A stretch of DNA of 64,000 nt from Niastella sp. OAS944 (GTDB lineage Bacteria; Bacteroidota; Bacteroidia; Chitinophagales; Chitinophagaceae): the NCBI GenBank assembly GCA_024809215.1, contig JANUBW010000001.1, positions 2,646,841 through 2,710,840 of the forward strand, read 5' to 3'. How positions within the stretch are numbered: the stretch's first letter is position 1; each line of letters starts with the position of its first letter. Shown here piece by piece: positions 34,704 through 44,744 of the stretch. A program made the position numbers and the translations under genes. Under the pieces are notes generated by a model. It did no database searches and was not told the DNA's origin. It was given only the letters and a program-made list of their open reading frames with translations.

Positions 34704-35804
34704 ATGAACGCACAACAACAAAAACCCATAATAGGCATTTCGATAGGCGATTTGAACGGTATAGGAGCTGAATTGGTGATTAAAACCCTTAACGATCACC
34801 GCCTGCTGGAACTTTGCACCCCGGTTATTTTCGCCTCCAATAAAGTGATCAATTTTTACCGCAAATCGGTACCCGATATCAATTTCAGCTATCAAAGCAT
34901 TAAGGAACTGAACCGCGTAAACTTCAAACAGATCAACATTTTTAACTGCTGGGAAGAAGAAGTAGGTATTACACCCGGCCAGTTGAGCGATATTGGTGGC
35001 AAGTACGCTATTAAATCATTGACCCAGGCCGTTCAGGCATTGAAGGAAGGCAAGATCCACGGACTGGTTACCGCACCCATTCATAAAAAAAATACCCATA
35101 GCAACGAATTCAATTATACAGGCCATACCCCTTACCTGAAACATATTTTCGGTGCACAGGATGTGGCTATGCTAATGGTGGCCGGCAATTTCAGAGTAGG
35201 CTTACTGAGCGAGCACGTACCCGTAAGCGAAGCCGCTAAATATGTTACCCGCGATAACATTCTGTCGAAGCTGAGCATCATTAATAATTCGCTTATAAAG
35301 GATTTCGGCATCGATAAACCTAAAGTGGCTGTACTGGGACTTAACCCCCACGCGGGCGATGAAGGTTTAATTGGCCGCGAAGAAGAAGAGATCATTAAAC
35401 CCGCTATTAAAGACGCACGTCACTTTATGCTGGCCATGGGACCCTATAGCGCCGATGGTTTCTTTGCCCGCAAGCATTACGAAAAATTCGATGCAGTGCT
35501 GGCCATGTACCACGATCAGGGACTGATACCATTTAAATCACTGGCTATTGGCGAAGGCGTGAACTATACCGCCGGTTTACCTGTAGTACGCACATCACCC
35601 GATCACGGTACCGCTTTTGATATTGCCGGTAAAAACAAAGCCGATCATACTTCGTTCCTCACCGCCATATTCGAATGTATCGATATCATCAATCGCCGCC
35701 AGGGTTATGTTGAAAGCCATCGCAACCCGGTGAAGAAAGTTACACCGGCCATTCTTGCGAATGTTGAAGATGAGAAAATAGAAGAGGATACTAACAACGA
35801 ATAA
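34704..35804 (+). CDS. pdxA: 4-hydroxythreonine-4-phosphate dehydrogenase
   Basis: Pyridoxal phosphate biosynthesis (DXP-dependent route), NAD-dependent, metal-requiring dimer. 366 residues. Signatures: IGISIGDLNGIGAELVIKTL, LVTAPIHKKN, the FNYTGHTPYL metal-site loop, HVPVSEAAKYVT, LGLNPHAGDEGLIG, AMYHDQGLIPFKSL with metal histidine, and TSPDHGTAFDIAGK with the third histidine. Slightly longer than E. coli PdxA (about 330), with a charged tail EDEKIEEDTNNE. Monocistronic with its own terminator. Confidence 0.96.
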   Translation: MNAQQQKPIIGISIGDLNGIGAELVIKTLNDHRLLELCTPVIFASNKVINFYRKSVPDINFSYQSIKELNRVNFKQINIFNCWEEEVGITPGQLSDIGGKYAIKSLTQAVQALKEGKIHGLVTAPIHKKNTHSNEFNYTGHTPYLKHIFGAQDVAMLMVAGNFRVGLLSEHVPVSEAAKYVTRDNILSKLSIINNSLIKDFGIDKPKVAVLGLNPHAGDEGLIGREEEEIIKPAIKDARHFMLAMGPYSADGFFARKHYEKFDAVLAMYHDQGLIPFKSLAIGEGVNYTAGLPVVRTSPDHGTAFDIAGKNKADHTSFLTAIFECIDIINRRQGYVESHRNPVKKVTPAILANVEDEKIEEDTNNE

Positions 35805-35828
35805 TTACAACAACGCATAAATAAATTA

Positions 35829-35864
35829 CCCCTTTCCAACGGCAGTTGGAAGGGGTTTTATTTT
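35829..35864 (+). terminator. Terminator of pdxA
   Basis: Stem CCCCTTTCCAAC/GTTGGAAGGGG with one bulged base and a GGCA loop, then TTTTATTTT. Confidence 0.85.
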
Positions 35865-35877
35865 GATAGGACAAGTA

Positions 35878-36105
35878 GGCTAAGGTTTAAATAATAAGTT
35901 GGCTTGTTAACGCAACTTGATCATGACATAAGCTAAGGTTTACGAAATAAGATGCCAGTCATTGCAACTATTTCAAGTGAAAAGTATAGGAAAAGGTTCG
36001 CGAATAAGTTAGCCATTGCAATTGGCGCCTATCCATGCAAAAGCATAAGCTAAGGTTTAAAAAATAAGATTACACACATCAAAGCAATTATGGCAAGCAA
36101 ATAAG
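35878..36105. repeat. Four imperfect tandem repeats of about 58 bases
   Basis: Copies start at about 35878, 35931, 35989 and 36048. Each begins with a form of AGCTAAGGTTTAAAAAATAAG followed by a degenerate CATTGCAA segment, and copies 2 and 4 are preceded by CATA. Within the 592-base gap between pdxA and the LolA-like gene nothing else was recognised. Confidence 0.75.
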
Positions 36106-36396
36106 GTATCACCCACGTTATAGTGGTTTATAGAAAGAAAGGTCTCGTAAAATTGATTGGTACATTACCTGGCCGGGAGCACAAAGACATGACAGTTTTC
36201 AGGTGTACTTTTCACATTTGATTTTGCGCATATATAACGCACGTGTTGAATATATTATTTCTCTTAAAAAATAATAAAGAAAGTACTTAAACATCAAGTG
36301 ATTGATAATCACCTGCATGAATTTTCTTAACTAAAAACTATTTGATATAAATCAATAAGATTTATAAACATCCATGTTGCAGTACATTATTGAAGA

Positions 36397-37113
36397 CTAC
36401 TTGAAGAGATCATTTGCCAGTCCTTTATTGATACTATAGCTATTGTAGGTGATCTGTATCTTTCCTTTTTGATTGGCTGCCCCTGTAGTGGTTTTGGATT
36501 GTTGACCGCCTGCATCGTAATCAAAGGCAAGGCCTTTGGGTAATTTATAATCTTTAGTTGCAAATAAGAAAGTAATTACATCTGGCAGGCCTCTGTTGGC
36601 ATACTTGCCATACTGCATTTCCATTTCATAGGTACCATTTTCACGGGTTGTAATAATGGCCTTTTTTACCAGCGCATCTTTTTCATCGATATACAGGGTT
36701 GAAACCACTACATCACTTTTTTCATCGAGGGGCAATAGCTTAACTATAGCCACCGCAGCATCGTTTACTGTTCCTTTTCCTGCCGATACTGCTGTATAAT
36801 TATTTCCTTCAAATAACGCTGCCAGGTTAATATTGCCACCGCCCTTGGGTACTATGGAAATACCATCCTGCTTTTTGATCTTGAATTTATCGGGCTTTTT
36901 ATAATATATGGTCACTTTTGACTCAGGCACTTTCATAAACGAAACATCGGTTTTCATAACACCTTCGGCCTGGTAGTCGGAAACAATAGCCAGTTTATCT
37001 TTCACTTTTTTTATCAGTTCACTGGCATCCTGCGCCTGGCTTACGAAAGCAGGCAACAGAAAGAGCGACAATAAACATGCAGTAACAGATAATTTCATAC
37101 CCAATAATTTCAT
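36397..37113 (-). CDS. LolA-like outer-membrane lipoprotein-sorting protein
   Basis: 238 residues with a signal peptide (VTACLLSLFLLPAFVSQAQ). The mature domain, from ASELIKKVKDKLAIVSDYQAEGVM through TIYYKKPDKFKIKKQDG and YIDEKDALVKKAIITT, has the half-barrel pattern of LolA/LolB-like proteins. Canonical LolA carries lipoproteins across the periplasm; this may be a paralogue with another lipid-like ligand. A second ATG six codons in is possible. It follows the TIM-barrel gene on the same strand (50-base gap). Confidence 0.8.
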   Translation of the reverse strand: MKLLGMKLSVTACLLSLFLLPAFVSQAQDASELIKKVKDKLAIVSDYQAEGVMKTDVSFMKVPESKVTIYYKKPDKFKIKKQDGISIVPKGGGNINLAALFEGNNYTAVSAGKGTVNDAAVAIVKLLPLDEKSDVVVSTLYIDEKDALVKKAIITTRENGTYEMEMQYGKYANRGLPDVITFLFATKDYKLPKGLAFDYDAGGQQSKTTTGAANQKGKIQITYNSYSINKGLANDLFK

Positions 37114-37163
37114 ACTGCAAATTTAACGCACGCCCTTCTGCCATAAATGAATTTAACGAAGCC

Positions 37164-38096
37164 TTACAGAAAACTGTCTGCATCGCGATAGGCTTTTATT
37201 ACTGCCAGTTCGCCCTCTTTTTCCTTTTGGGAATTACCATGTTCCATACCCAATATGCCCTTAAATCCTTTACTATGAATGTGCTTGAAAATATTACGGT
37301 AGTTCATTTCGCCTGTACCAGGTTCTTTACGCCCCGGGTTATCACCTATTTGCAAATAACCAATTTCATCCCACGACTTATTGAGGTTGTTAATGATGTC
37401 TCCTTCATTGCGCTGCATATGATACATATCGAACAACATTTTGCAGGCCGGGCTGTTCACTGCCTTACAAACCATATAGGCCTGGTCTGAGTGGCGCAGG
37501 AACAGGTCGGGATTATCGCTTAGCATTTCAAGCACCATTACCAGTCCATGCGGCTCTAAAATAGCGGCCGCTTTGCGCAAGGCGGTAACTACATTGGCGG
37601 TTTGATAATCGAACGAAAGCGACCGCTCGTAGTTACCTGGCACCACCGTCATCCATTTGGCACCGCAGCGTTTGGCAACTTCAACCGCTGTTTTGCAGTC
37701 GGTGATCATTTTATCTATCCATTCCTGTTTACCGGTGGTGAGGGAGGTTTTCCAATGCCATTGATCAGAGGTAATGACAAACACGCCCATAGTCATACCC
37801 AGCTTTTGCAGGGTATCGCCTATTTTCTTTTGCATTTCAGGTGTGCGGGCCATCATTCCATTATCTTCAATGGACCGAAAACCATGGTCGTACCCAAATT
37901 TTATCTGGTCAATAATATCATTACCTGCATGATTCCTGAACATGCCATCATGAAAAGCATAATTTAAATTGAAAGGCTTATCTGCAACAGGAGCAGGTTG
38001 TTTATATATCGGTGTAGCAGCAGCGCTAACGCCATTAGCAGTTATTAGCGAAGCACCAGCCAGGGTGGCTTGTTGCAGAAAGGAACGTCTTTTCAT
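37164..38096 (-). CDS. Hydroxypyruvate-isomerase-like TIM-barrel protein
   Basis: Xylose-isomerase-like TIM barrel of 310 residues, exported by a Tat-type signal (MKRRSFLQQATLAGASLITA). Near the end is MLFDMYHMQRNEGDI, the metal-binding loop shared with hydroxypyruvate isomerase, followed by IGYLQIGDNPGRKEPGTGEM and GMEHG with the last glutamate. Another acidic ligand lies in MVLEMLSDNPD. ATG 38096 is preferred to the one three codons earlier, as it gives the twin-basic signal at once. It could act on a keto-acid or sugar in the periplasm. It diverges from the FGE-like gene. Confidence 0.85.
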   Translation of the reverse strand: MKRRSFLQQATLAGASLITANGVSAAATPIYKQPAPVADKPFNLNYAFHDGMFRNHAGNDIIDQIKFGYDHGFRSIEDNGMMARTPEMQKKIGDTLQKLGMTMGVFVITSDQWHWKTSLTTGKQEWIDKMITDCKTAVEVAKRCGAKWMTVVPGNYERSLSFDYQTANVVTALRKAAAILEPHGLVMVLEMLSDNPDLFLRHSDQAYMVCKAVNSPACKMLFDMYHMQRNEGDIINNLNKSWDEIGYLQIGDNPGRKEPGTGEMNYRNIFKHIHSKGFKGILGMEHGNSQKEKEGELAVIKAYRDADSFL

Positions 38097-38347
38097 ATAG
38101 AGCATTTAGTTGCTTAAAATTATGGATAATAAGTTTTAGCAGGTTACGCGGTTCGTAGAAAAACCAAAAATAAACAGGGGGATGCTGTTTAGGGATGAAT
38201 GGCTTTTAAACGACATGTATGTGAAAGTTGAAAAGGTACTTTTCAACTTCCCATGCAAACGTTTGCCAAAACTAATCCCTGCCCATGCAGTAAATGGAAT
38301 GGTTTAATTTCATAATTTCCATTTCCTTCATTAAAAAAGATTGCCTT

Positions 38348-39310
38348 GTGAAATCAATACAATTTGTAATGTCATTGTTGCTTGGTAGCGCCTGTGCTAT
38401 GGCGCAAACCAATAATGTTAGTGAATTTGCCCCCTACGCCCAAACCATTCCCGGTAGCCCGGTATCATTTAGTATGGTGCCCATACAGGCCGGCAACTTT
38501 AGCATGGGCAGCCCGGAATCTGAAGCGGGTCACAAACCTGCCGAGGGCCCTGCTAAAAAAGTGCAGGTGAATGCATTTTGGATGGGTGCTAAAGAAGTTA
38601 CCTATGATGAATTTTTGTTGTTCTTCAACGATGAAAATACACCACGCGAATCGGAAGTAGATGCGGTTACCCGCCCTACCCCACAATACATCGATCTTAG
38701 CTGGGGCATGGGCAAACAGGGTGGCTTTCCGGTAAACAGCATGTCGCAATATACTGCAATGATGTATTGTCGCTGGTTGTATAAAAAAACCGGCATTTTT
38801 TACCGGCTGCCAACCGAAGCGGAGTGGGAATATGCCTGCCGGGCCGGCAGCACCACTGCCTACTTTTTTGGCAACGATGCTAAACAATTGAAAGAGTATG
38901 CCTGGTTTGCAGACAACAGCAATAAGAAGTACCAAAAAACCGGTCAAAAGAAACCTAATGCCTGGGGTTTGTACGATATGCTCGGCAACGTTGGCGAATG
39001 GACACTCGATCAATACCGCGATGATTATTTTACCACCATTGGTGATAATGCCCTCAACCCCATGATAACACCAACGGAAACTTATCCCCGCGCAGTCCGT
39101 GGCGGCGGTTATTTAGATAAAGCCGATGCGCTGCGTTGTGCAACCCGACAGCCTTCCGATGCGTCATGGAACAAACGCGATCCCCAAATGCCCAAAAGCA
39201 AATGGTGGCTCACCGATGGAATGGCCGTTGGTTTCCGTATCGTTCGTCCCTTACAGGCTCCTACTGCCGAAGAAGCAGATGCCTTTTATAAAAAGTATTG
39301 TCACGAGTAA
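38348..39310 (+). CDS. Formylglycine-generating-enzyme-like (SUMF1) protein
   Basis: 320 residues from GTG 38348, giving a signal peptide (VKSIQFVMSLLLGSACAMAQ). The frame opens at 38294, but that part adds no family sequence. The FGE-sulfatase domain covers most of it: AGNFSMGSPESEAGHKPAEGP, EVTYDEFLLFF, YRLPTEAEWEYACRAGS, AWGLYDMLGNVGEW, RAVRGGGYLD and GFRIVR. Cysteine pairs needed for true sulfatase maturation are not evident, and no sulfatase is nearby, so it is more likely a structural/ligand-binding member. The Gfo/Idh/MocA gene follows after 64 bases, probably the same transcript. Confidence 0.88.
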   Translation: MKSIQFVMSLLLGSACAMAQTNNVSEFAPYAQTIPGSPVSFSMVPIQAGNFSMGSPESEAGHKPAEGPAKKVQVNAFWMGAKEVTYDEFLLFFNDENTPRESEVDAVTRPTPQYIDLSWGMGKQGGFPVNSMSQYTAMMYCRWLYKKTGIFYRLPTEAEWEYACRAGSTTAYFFGNDAKQLKEYAWFADNSNKKYQKTGQKKPNAWGLYDMLGNVGEWTLDQYRDDYFTTIGDNALNPMITPTETYPRAVRGGGYLDKADALRCATRQPSDASWNKRDPQMPKSKWWLTDGMAVGFRIVRPLQAPTAEEADAFYKKYCHE

Positions 39311-39374
39311 CACCCATTCGTTACCTCGTTATATTATAAGGTTCCTGATTATGTTATACTAAAACTGATGCACA

Positions 39375-40721
39375 ATGAGCACTGAACAATCTAACAACCT
39401 TGCCACTTCGCGCCGGCGGTTTGTAAAACAAACAACCTGGCTGGCCGGAGGATTACTTGCCGCCCCCTTACTCTCAAAAGCTAATTATTTTTCCGGCGCC
39501 GACGATACTATAAAAGTAGCGCTCATCGGCTGTGGTGGCCGCGGTACCGGCGCCGCTATGCAGGCACTGCTAAGCAAGCAGAATGTAAAGCTGGTGGCCA
39601 TGGCCGATGCCTTTCGCGATAACCTGGATAGAGCTTATAAACGGTTAACAGCACCCGAAACATCAAAAGGCAGTGGTATAAACCTGGCAGATCGCATAGA
39701 CGTCCCTGAAGAAAGGAAATTTGAAGGCTTCGACGCCTATCAAAAAGCCATTCCACTGGCCGATGTAGTGATACTGGCAACACCTCCGGGCTTTAGACCC
39801 ATACATTTTGAAGAGGCGGTAAAGCAAAACAAACATGTATTTATGGAAAAACCGGTAGCCACCGACCCTTCGGGCGTTCGCCGGGTACTGGAAGCTGCCG
39901 AAATTGCCAAACAAAAGAAACTAAATGTGGTGGTTGGACTGCAACGCCACTATCAGAATTCCTACCGCGAGTTATTCAAACGTAAAAAACTTATTGGTGA
40001 TATTACCTCGGCCCAGGCCTGGTGGAATAACGATGGCGTATGGGTACGCCAACGCCAGAATGGTCAAACAGAAATGGAATACCAAATGCGCAACTGGTAT
40101 TACTTTGTATGGTTATGCGGCGATCATATTTGTGAACAGCATATTCATAATATCGATGTGGTAAACTGGTTTAAAGAAGGGGTGCCTGTTAAAGCCCAGG
40201 GCATGGGCGGCCGCCAGATACGCAAAGGCAAAGACAATGGCGAAATATTCGATCACCATTACGTTGAATTTACTTATGCCGACGGCTCTGTACTCAATAG
40301 CCAGTGCCGCCATATACCAGGCACCATGAGTAAAGTTGATGAACTGCTTGTTGGCACCAAAGGAAAAATTGCCTGTGGGGCCGGCACCATCACCAACCAT
40401 AAAGGCAAAGTATTATACCAGTTTGATAATAAGACAGAAAACAACCCTTACCAAACTGAGCATGATGAATTGTTTGCGGCTATTGCCAAAGGTGAATACA
40501 AGTTTGCCGATGCCGAATGGGGCGCCAAAAGCACCATGACCTCTATACTGGGCCGTTTGGCTACATATACAGGGCAGGTAGTAGAATGGGATAAAGCATT
40601 GAACTTACAACTGAACCTGCAACCCCAGGCTTACGACTTCAATGCTCCACCGCCTATATTACCCAACCCCGATGGTTACTACCCGGTTCCCACACCAGGC
40701 GTAACCAAGTACGGTATTTAA
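39375..40721 (+). CDS. Gfo/Idh/MocA-family oxidoreductase, exported
   Basis: 448 residues with a Tat signal (SRRRFVKQTTWLAGGLLAAP). Rossmann part: VALIGCGGRGTGAAMQAL, then LADVVILATPPGF and the MEKPVATD motif with the conserved lysine. The C-terminal domain holds WYYFVWLCGDHICEQHIHNIDVVNW with conserved His residues and ADGSVLNSQCRH. NAD-dependent sugar or inositol oxidation, or GH109-like retaining glycosidase activity, are both possible for such Tat-exported members. It shares a unit with the FGE-like gene and has a strong terminator. Confidence 0.92.
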   Translation: MSTEQSNNLATSRRRFVKQTTWLAGGLLAAPLLSKANYFSGADDTIKVALIGCGGRGTGAAMQALLSKQNVKLVAMADAFRDNLDRAYKRLTAPETSKGSGINLADRIDVPEERKFEGFDAYQKAIPLADVVILATPPGFRPIHFEEAVKQNKHVFMEKPVATDPSGVRRVLEAAEIAKQKKLNVVVGLQRHYQNSYRELFKRKKLIGDITSAQAWWNNDGVWVRQRQNGQTEMEYQMRNWYYFVWLCGDHICEQHIHNIDVVNWFKEGVPVKAQGMGGRQIRKGKDNGEIFDHHYVEFTYADGSVLNSQCRHIPGTMSKVDELLVGTKGKIACGAGTITNHKGKVLYQFDNKTENNPYQTEHDELFAAIAKGEYKFADAEWGAKSTMTSILGRLATYTGQVVEWDKALNLQLNLQPQAYDFNAPPPILPNPDGYYPVPTPGVTKYGI

Positions 40722-40742
40722 ATATCAGGGGAAGTATTTCGG

Positions 40743-40791
40743 GCCCCTACGAATGAGTTATCGCATGATTCATTCCGTAGGGGCTTATTTT
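40743..40791 (+). terminator. Terminator of the oxidoreductase gene
   Basis: Stem GCCCCTACG/CGTAGGGGC extended by AATGA/TCATT around an inner loop, then TTATTTT. Confidence 0.8.
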
Positions 40792-40960
40792 ATAATACCC
40801 CAGCTAGCTTACCTTAAAAATTTTACTTATCTTCCGCATATTGGCAGCCAGCTTCGCTGCCACCGGCTCCGTTTAGTAGCAAAACAGTATTCCCAGGCTA
40901 ACGTTCAACCAATCAAAAAACAGGTAAGCCCCCTTCGGGTAACAAAAACAAGTTTTTATA

Positions 40961-42967
40961 ATGAAAGGTTTCAGGCTTTTCAGGTGGTTTAAGGATGTGT
41001 CCATTGCCAAAAAACTGTATTTAACGGTAGGTCTTATGGCTACCCTTATTGCTATTGAATTAGGTGCTCTTGTATTCTCCATAAATACGCTTTCATCAGT
41101 ACGGGCATATGTAAGCGGCGAAGGCCTTTGGTCAAAAGCACAAAAGGATGCCATGTACCAGTTACTACGGTACAGCCGTACGCATAATGAAGCCGATTAC
41201 CAGGAGTTCAAAGTATTTATGAAAGTGTCTGCCGGCGATCATAAAAGCCTGGTAGAGCTTGGCAAACCAAACCCCAATATGGAAATTGCCCGGCAGGGTT
41301 TTATAGAAGGGCGTAACCACCCCGATGATGTGGGAGGCATGATAACCCTGTTCACCCGGTTCAACTGGGTTTCATACATTAATAAAGCCATTAAAATATG
41401 GTCAGAAGCCGATCCGCTGGTTAGGGAATTCAACCCTATTGCCGAGCAATTGCATGCAGAGATAAACTCACCCAACCCTTCACCCGAAAAAATAAACACT
41501 ATTATTGCAGCCATCGATCCGCTGAATGTACGCCTCACCAAACTGGAAGATGATTTTTCTTACACCCTGGGCGAAGGATCGCGCTGGCTCGAAAACCTGG
41601 TACTTAAATTATTGTTTATTATTGCCCTTAGTGTTGAAGTAACCGGGTTAACATTAGCTATCATTGTTAGCCGCAACATACAGAAAGGCCTGAGCGAAAT
41701 TTTGCAATCGGCCAAAGCAGTTACCAAAAAAGAATTCAATAGAAAAGCAAAAGCGTTCTCAAAAGATGAGATAGGCATACTGGCCAATAACTTTAACAGT
41801 ATGGCCGAAGAGCTGGAACGCAGTATTAAAGAATTTCAACAGGCCCAACAAAAGTTCAAAGGCCTGCTTGAATCGGCCCCGGACGCTATTGTGATAGTAA
41901 GTGAAAAAGGTACTATACACATGATCAACAACCAATGTGAAAGTATCTTCGGTTATAAAAAAGAAGAACTGGAAGGTTGTAATGTAGAAATGCTGTTACC
42001 TGAAAGATTCCGGAACAAACATCCTGAGCACCGGCAATTGTTCTTTGATAATCCACGCGCCCGGCCAATGGGCGCCAGCCTTGAGTTATTGGGCCTTCGC
42101 AAAAATGGAGAAGAGTTTCCGGTAGAGATCAGTTTAAGCCCGCTTAAAACAGAAGAAGGGGTGCTGGTTACAGCTGCCATCAGGGATATATCAGAAAAGA
42201 AGGCGCTTGAAAATGAGATCAAAGAAGCAAATCTTTCACTGGAGCAAAAAGTAAAACAACGCACAGCCGAACTGGAGATCAAGAACAAAGAGCTGGAGCA
42301 ATTTGCCTATGTAGCTTCGCACGATCTGCAAGAACCTTTGCGTACTACCAGCAGCTTTGTTGAACTCCTTCGCAAACAATACTATAATAAGATCGATGCA
42401 AATGCCGACAGGTATATCAACTACGTGATACAGGCATCTGACAGAATGAAAACGCTGATCAAAGACCTGCTCGATTACTCACGCATTGGCCGCGAAAAAC
42501 AATTTGAGCCCGTTGATTGTAATGTTACTTTTACTGAGGTACTGGCCGACCTGGCCAAAGTAATAAAGGAAAACAAAGCCGTTATCACTGCCGAAAAACT
42601 GCCCGTAGTAAAAGCATTCCCAACCGAATTAAAGCTGCTCTTTCAAAACCTCATCAGTAACTCAATCAAATTTCAAAAGGAAGGTATTGCGCCACAGATC
42701 GACATCTCGGCATCAAAAGAGAACGGGCACTGGCATTTCCGGTTTCGCGATAATGGTATTGGCATTGATAAACAATACCAGCAACGCATATTCATTATTT
42801 TCCAACGCTTACATAACCGTTCTGTTTATGAAGGTTCGGGTATTGGCCTTGCCCATTGTAAAAAAATAGTTGAGTTGCATGGTGGCAGCATATGGGTTGA
42901 ATCGGAAGCCAGTAAAGGCAGCACCTTTCATTTTACCATTGCGGTTAACCCACCGGTTTCAGGATAA
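40961..42967 (+). CDS. Membrane sensor histidine kinase (HAMP-PAS-HisKA)
   Basis: 668 residues. N-terminal helix (KKLYLTVGLMATLIAIELGALV), a roughly 170-residue helical extracytoplasmic sensor, a second helix (LLFIIALSVEVTGLTLAIIV), HAMP, PAS (about 300-410, with DAIVIVSEKGTIHMINNQCE and PVEISLSPLK), a coiled coil, HisKA with phospho-acceptor H454 in YVASHDLQEPL, and HATPase_c with N-box LFQNLISNSIKF, RDNGIGID and GSGIGLAHCKKIVE. The PAS/HisKA arrangement is bacteriophytochrome-like. No response regulator is adjacent; its partner is unknown. Its stop overlaps the convergent permease gene by nine bases. Confidence 0.95.
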   Translation: MKGFRLFRWFKDVSIAKKLYLTVGLMATLIAIELGALVFSINTLSSVRAYVSGEGLWSKAQKDAMYQLLRYSRTHNEADYQEFKVFMKVSAGDHKSLVELGKPNPNMEIARQGFIEGRNHPDDVGGMITLFTRFNWVSYINKAIKIWSEADPLVREFNPIAEQLHAEINSPNPSPEKINTIIAAIDPLNVRLTKLEDDFSYTLGEGSRWLENLVLKLLFIIALSVEVTGLTLAIIVSRNIQKGLSEILQSAKAVTKKEFNRKAKAFSKDEIGILANNFNSMAEELERSIKEFQQAQQKFKGLLESAPDAIVIVSEKGTIHMINNQCESIFGYKKEELEGCNVEMLLPERFRNKHPEHRQLFFDNPRARPMGASLELLGLRKNGEEFPVEISLSPLKTEEGVLVTAAIRDISEKKALENEIKEANLSLEQKVKQRTAELEIKNKELEQFAYVASHDLQEPLRTTSSFVELLRKQYYNKIDANADRYINYVIQASDRMKTLIKDLLDYSRIGREKQFEPVDCNVTFTEVLADLAKVIKENKAVITAEKLPVVKAFPTELKLLFQNLISNSIKFQKEGIAPQIDISASKENGHWHFRFRDNGIGIDKQYQQRIFIIFQRLHNRSVYEGSGIGLAHCKKIVELHGGSIWVESEASKGSTFHFTIAVNPPVSG

Positions 42968-43831
42968 CACATCTTTCTTTTTAAATATTACAACTGCTGC
43001 AGTTACAAAAGCAATAATATGCACCACCAAAATAGCAGCCGAACGTAATATGCCCGGCAGGTTTTGTATACTGCCCGGCACGGCGCTGTTGCCAGTGGTT
43101 GCCTGAATATCAAAGAACCCCTTCCACCCCAGCATATGCGATGTGAACAGGTATGGCTTCATTGTAAGGAACAAGGGCAGGTCCATGGTAGTAAGAATGG
43201 TGCAAACAATAACAATACTCATGGCTGCTACTATGGGGCCAATGGAGTTTTCGGCAAACAGTGATAAAAAGAACGACAGCGCAGCTACCGTAGTCATGGC
43301 AATGGCGGCAAAACCAAAAGCCGCCAGGTAACGCCAGAACACATCCGAAGCAGGAATTTGAATGATCACCTGGCTTTGAAACACCATTAGGTCGCCCGAT
43401 CCAAATATTAATAAAGACAGGAACAACGACAATATGGCCATCCATATCAGCAACAAGAAGGTATAGATTGAAGATGCCAGGAATTTGCTTATCAACAATG
43501 TTGACCGGCTAATGGGTTTGCTTATCAATAATCGCAACGTTCCCATATTGGCCTCACCGGCAATCATATCGCCGCCAACCAACGCTATCAGCAACGGCAC
43601 ATGTATAAGCAGGGTTTGCAAAATAAAGTAACAAACAAAATAGCCGTTGAGTATTTTGCCTTCTACATTAAACCGCTCTATACTTTGTAACATAAAACCA
43701 ACATAGGTTTTACCATCGAGATATAAGGCCAGTTGAATTAAAGTAACAATAGCTGCAATAGCAATAAAAGCAATATAGGTACGCGGGCGCTTGAATATCT
43801 TAAAAAGCTCAATTTGTAAAAGTGTCCACAT
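42959..43831 (-). CDS. ABC-2-type transporter permease
   Basis: 290-residue membrane subunit with six helices, beginning LLQIELFKIFKRPRTYIAFIAI, which is typical of the ABC2 membrane 4 type. GGDMIAGEANMGTLRLLISKPISRSTLLISKF contains the conserved E-G-T-L-LxxPISR coupling region. It overlaps the start of the upstream ATPase gene's end by 23 bases, so the two are translationally coupled and form one exporter. The substrate cannot be assigned. Confidence 0.92.
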   Translation of the reverse strand: MWTLLQIELFKIFKRPRTYIAFIAIAAIVTLIQLALYLDGKTYVGFMLQSIERFNVEGKILNGYFVCYFILQTLLIHVPLLIALVGGDMIAGEANMGTLRLLISKPISRSTLLISKFLASSIYTFLLLIWMAILSLFLSLLIFGSGDLMVFQSQVIIQIPASDVFWRYLAAFGFAAIAMTTVAALSFFLSLFAENSIGPIVAAMSIVIVCTILTTMDLPLFLTMKPYLFTSHMLGWKGFFDIQATTGNSAVPGSIQNLPGILRSAAILVVHIIAFVTAAVVIFKKKDVLS

Positions 43832-44744
43832 GCCGGTTTTCGGTTGTTAATGACAGAAAATAAGATTCCAGTGAGTTTTGCGGTTGCAACGACATAATAT
43901 TTGCGCCGGCATTTACCAGGTCGGCAGTAAGCGAAGGTACCTGCGCTTTATTCATACGCAACAATATAACCTGTTTATGCTGTTCCTGTAAATGGGTGCT
44001 CCACCGGCTGCTTTGTAACCAACTCATTACTTCCTGTGGGTTGGTAACTTCCAAATGCACGATGGTATTTGCCGGGTCAACCAGTTCGGCTACTGTTCCT
44101 TCCATTATTTTTTTGCCCTTATCAATAATGAGCATGCGGTTGGCTATCAATTCAATTTCATGTAACAGGTGCGACGATACCAGAATGGTTTTTCCCTGGT
44201 GCCGGCTCAGGTGTAATATGAGGTTACGAATGTCAGCGATCCCCTGCGGGTCTAATCCATTGGTCGGTTCATCCAGAACGATCAGCTGCGGATCATGAAT
44301 AAGCGCAATGGCAATTCCCAAACGCTGTTTCATACCCTGTGAAAAAGTGCGCACTTTACTATGTGCCCTTTCGCTAAGCCCCACCTGTTCTAACTGGTCT
44401 TTCAGCTTTTTATCGGTGACCGAAACACCACTCATTTTAGCAAACAGGGAAAGGTTTTCATATGCAGTAAGATATTTATACAGATCGGGCTTTTCAATAA
44501 CAGCCCCTATTTGCCGCAACACTTCTTTGCGATGTGAATATAAATTCTTTCCAAACAATTCAATAGTTCCCGCTGTTGGTTCAATGAGCGTAAGCAACAT
44601 ACGGATAGTAGTAGATTTTCCGGCGCCATTCTGCCCCAGAAAACCATATATATCGCCCGCGTTCACAGTGAAAGAAATATCATTCACGGCTTTCAACTCA
44701 CGATATTGTTTGCTTAAATTATTGACCTTTATGATGGAAGACAT
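43809..44744 (-). CDS. ABC transporter ATP-binding protein
   Basis: 311 residues. Walker A GQNGAGKSTTIRML, Q-loop, signature FSQGMKQRLGIAIAL, Walker B LIVLDEPTNGLDPQG, and the H-loop SSHLLHEIE. The C-terminal extension (about residues 215-311) is typical of ABC-2 drug/multicopper exporter ATPases. It pairs with the permease encoded immediately downstream. Confidence 0.95.
   Translation of the reverse strand: MSSIIKVNNLSKQYRELKAVNDISFTVNAGDIYGFLGQNGAGKSTTIRMLLTLIEPTAGTIELFGKNLYSHRKEVLRQIGAVIEKPDLYKYLTAYENLSLFAKMSGVSVTDKKLKDQLEQVGLSERAHSKVRTFSQGMKQRLGIAIALIHDPQLIVLDEPTNGLDPQGIADIRNLILHLSRHQGKTILVSSHLLHEIELIANRMLIIDKGKKIMEGTVAELVDPANTIVHLEVTNPQEVMSWLQSSRWSTHLQEQHKQVILLRMNKAQVPSLTADLVNAGANIMSLQPQNSLESYFLSLTTENRHVDTFTN

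Noticed and set aside
38348..39310. True sulfatase-activating formylglycine enzyme
   Set aside because: Family domain is clear, but no active-site cysteine pair is evident and no sulfatase gene is near; kept as FGE-like only.
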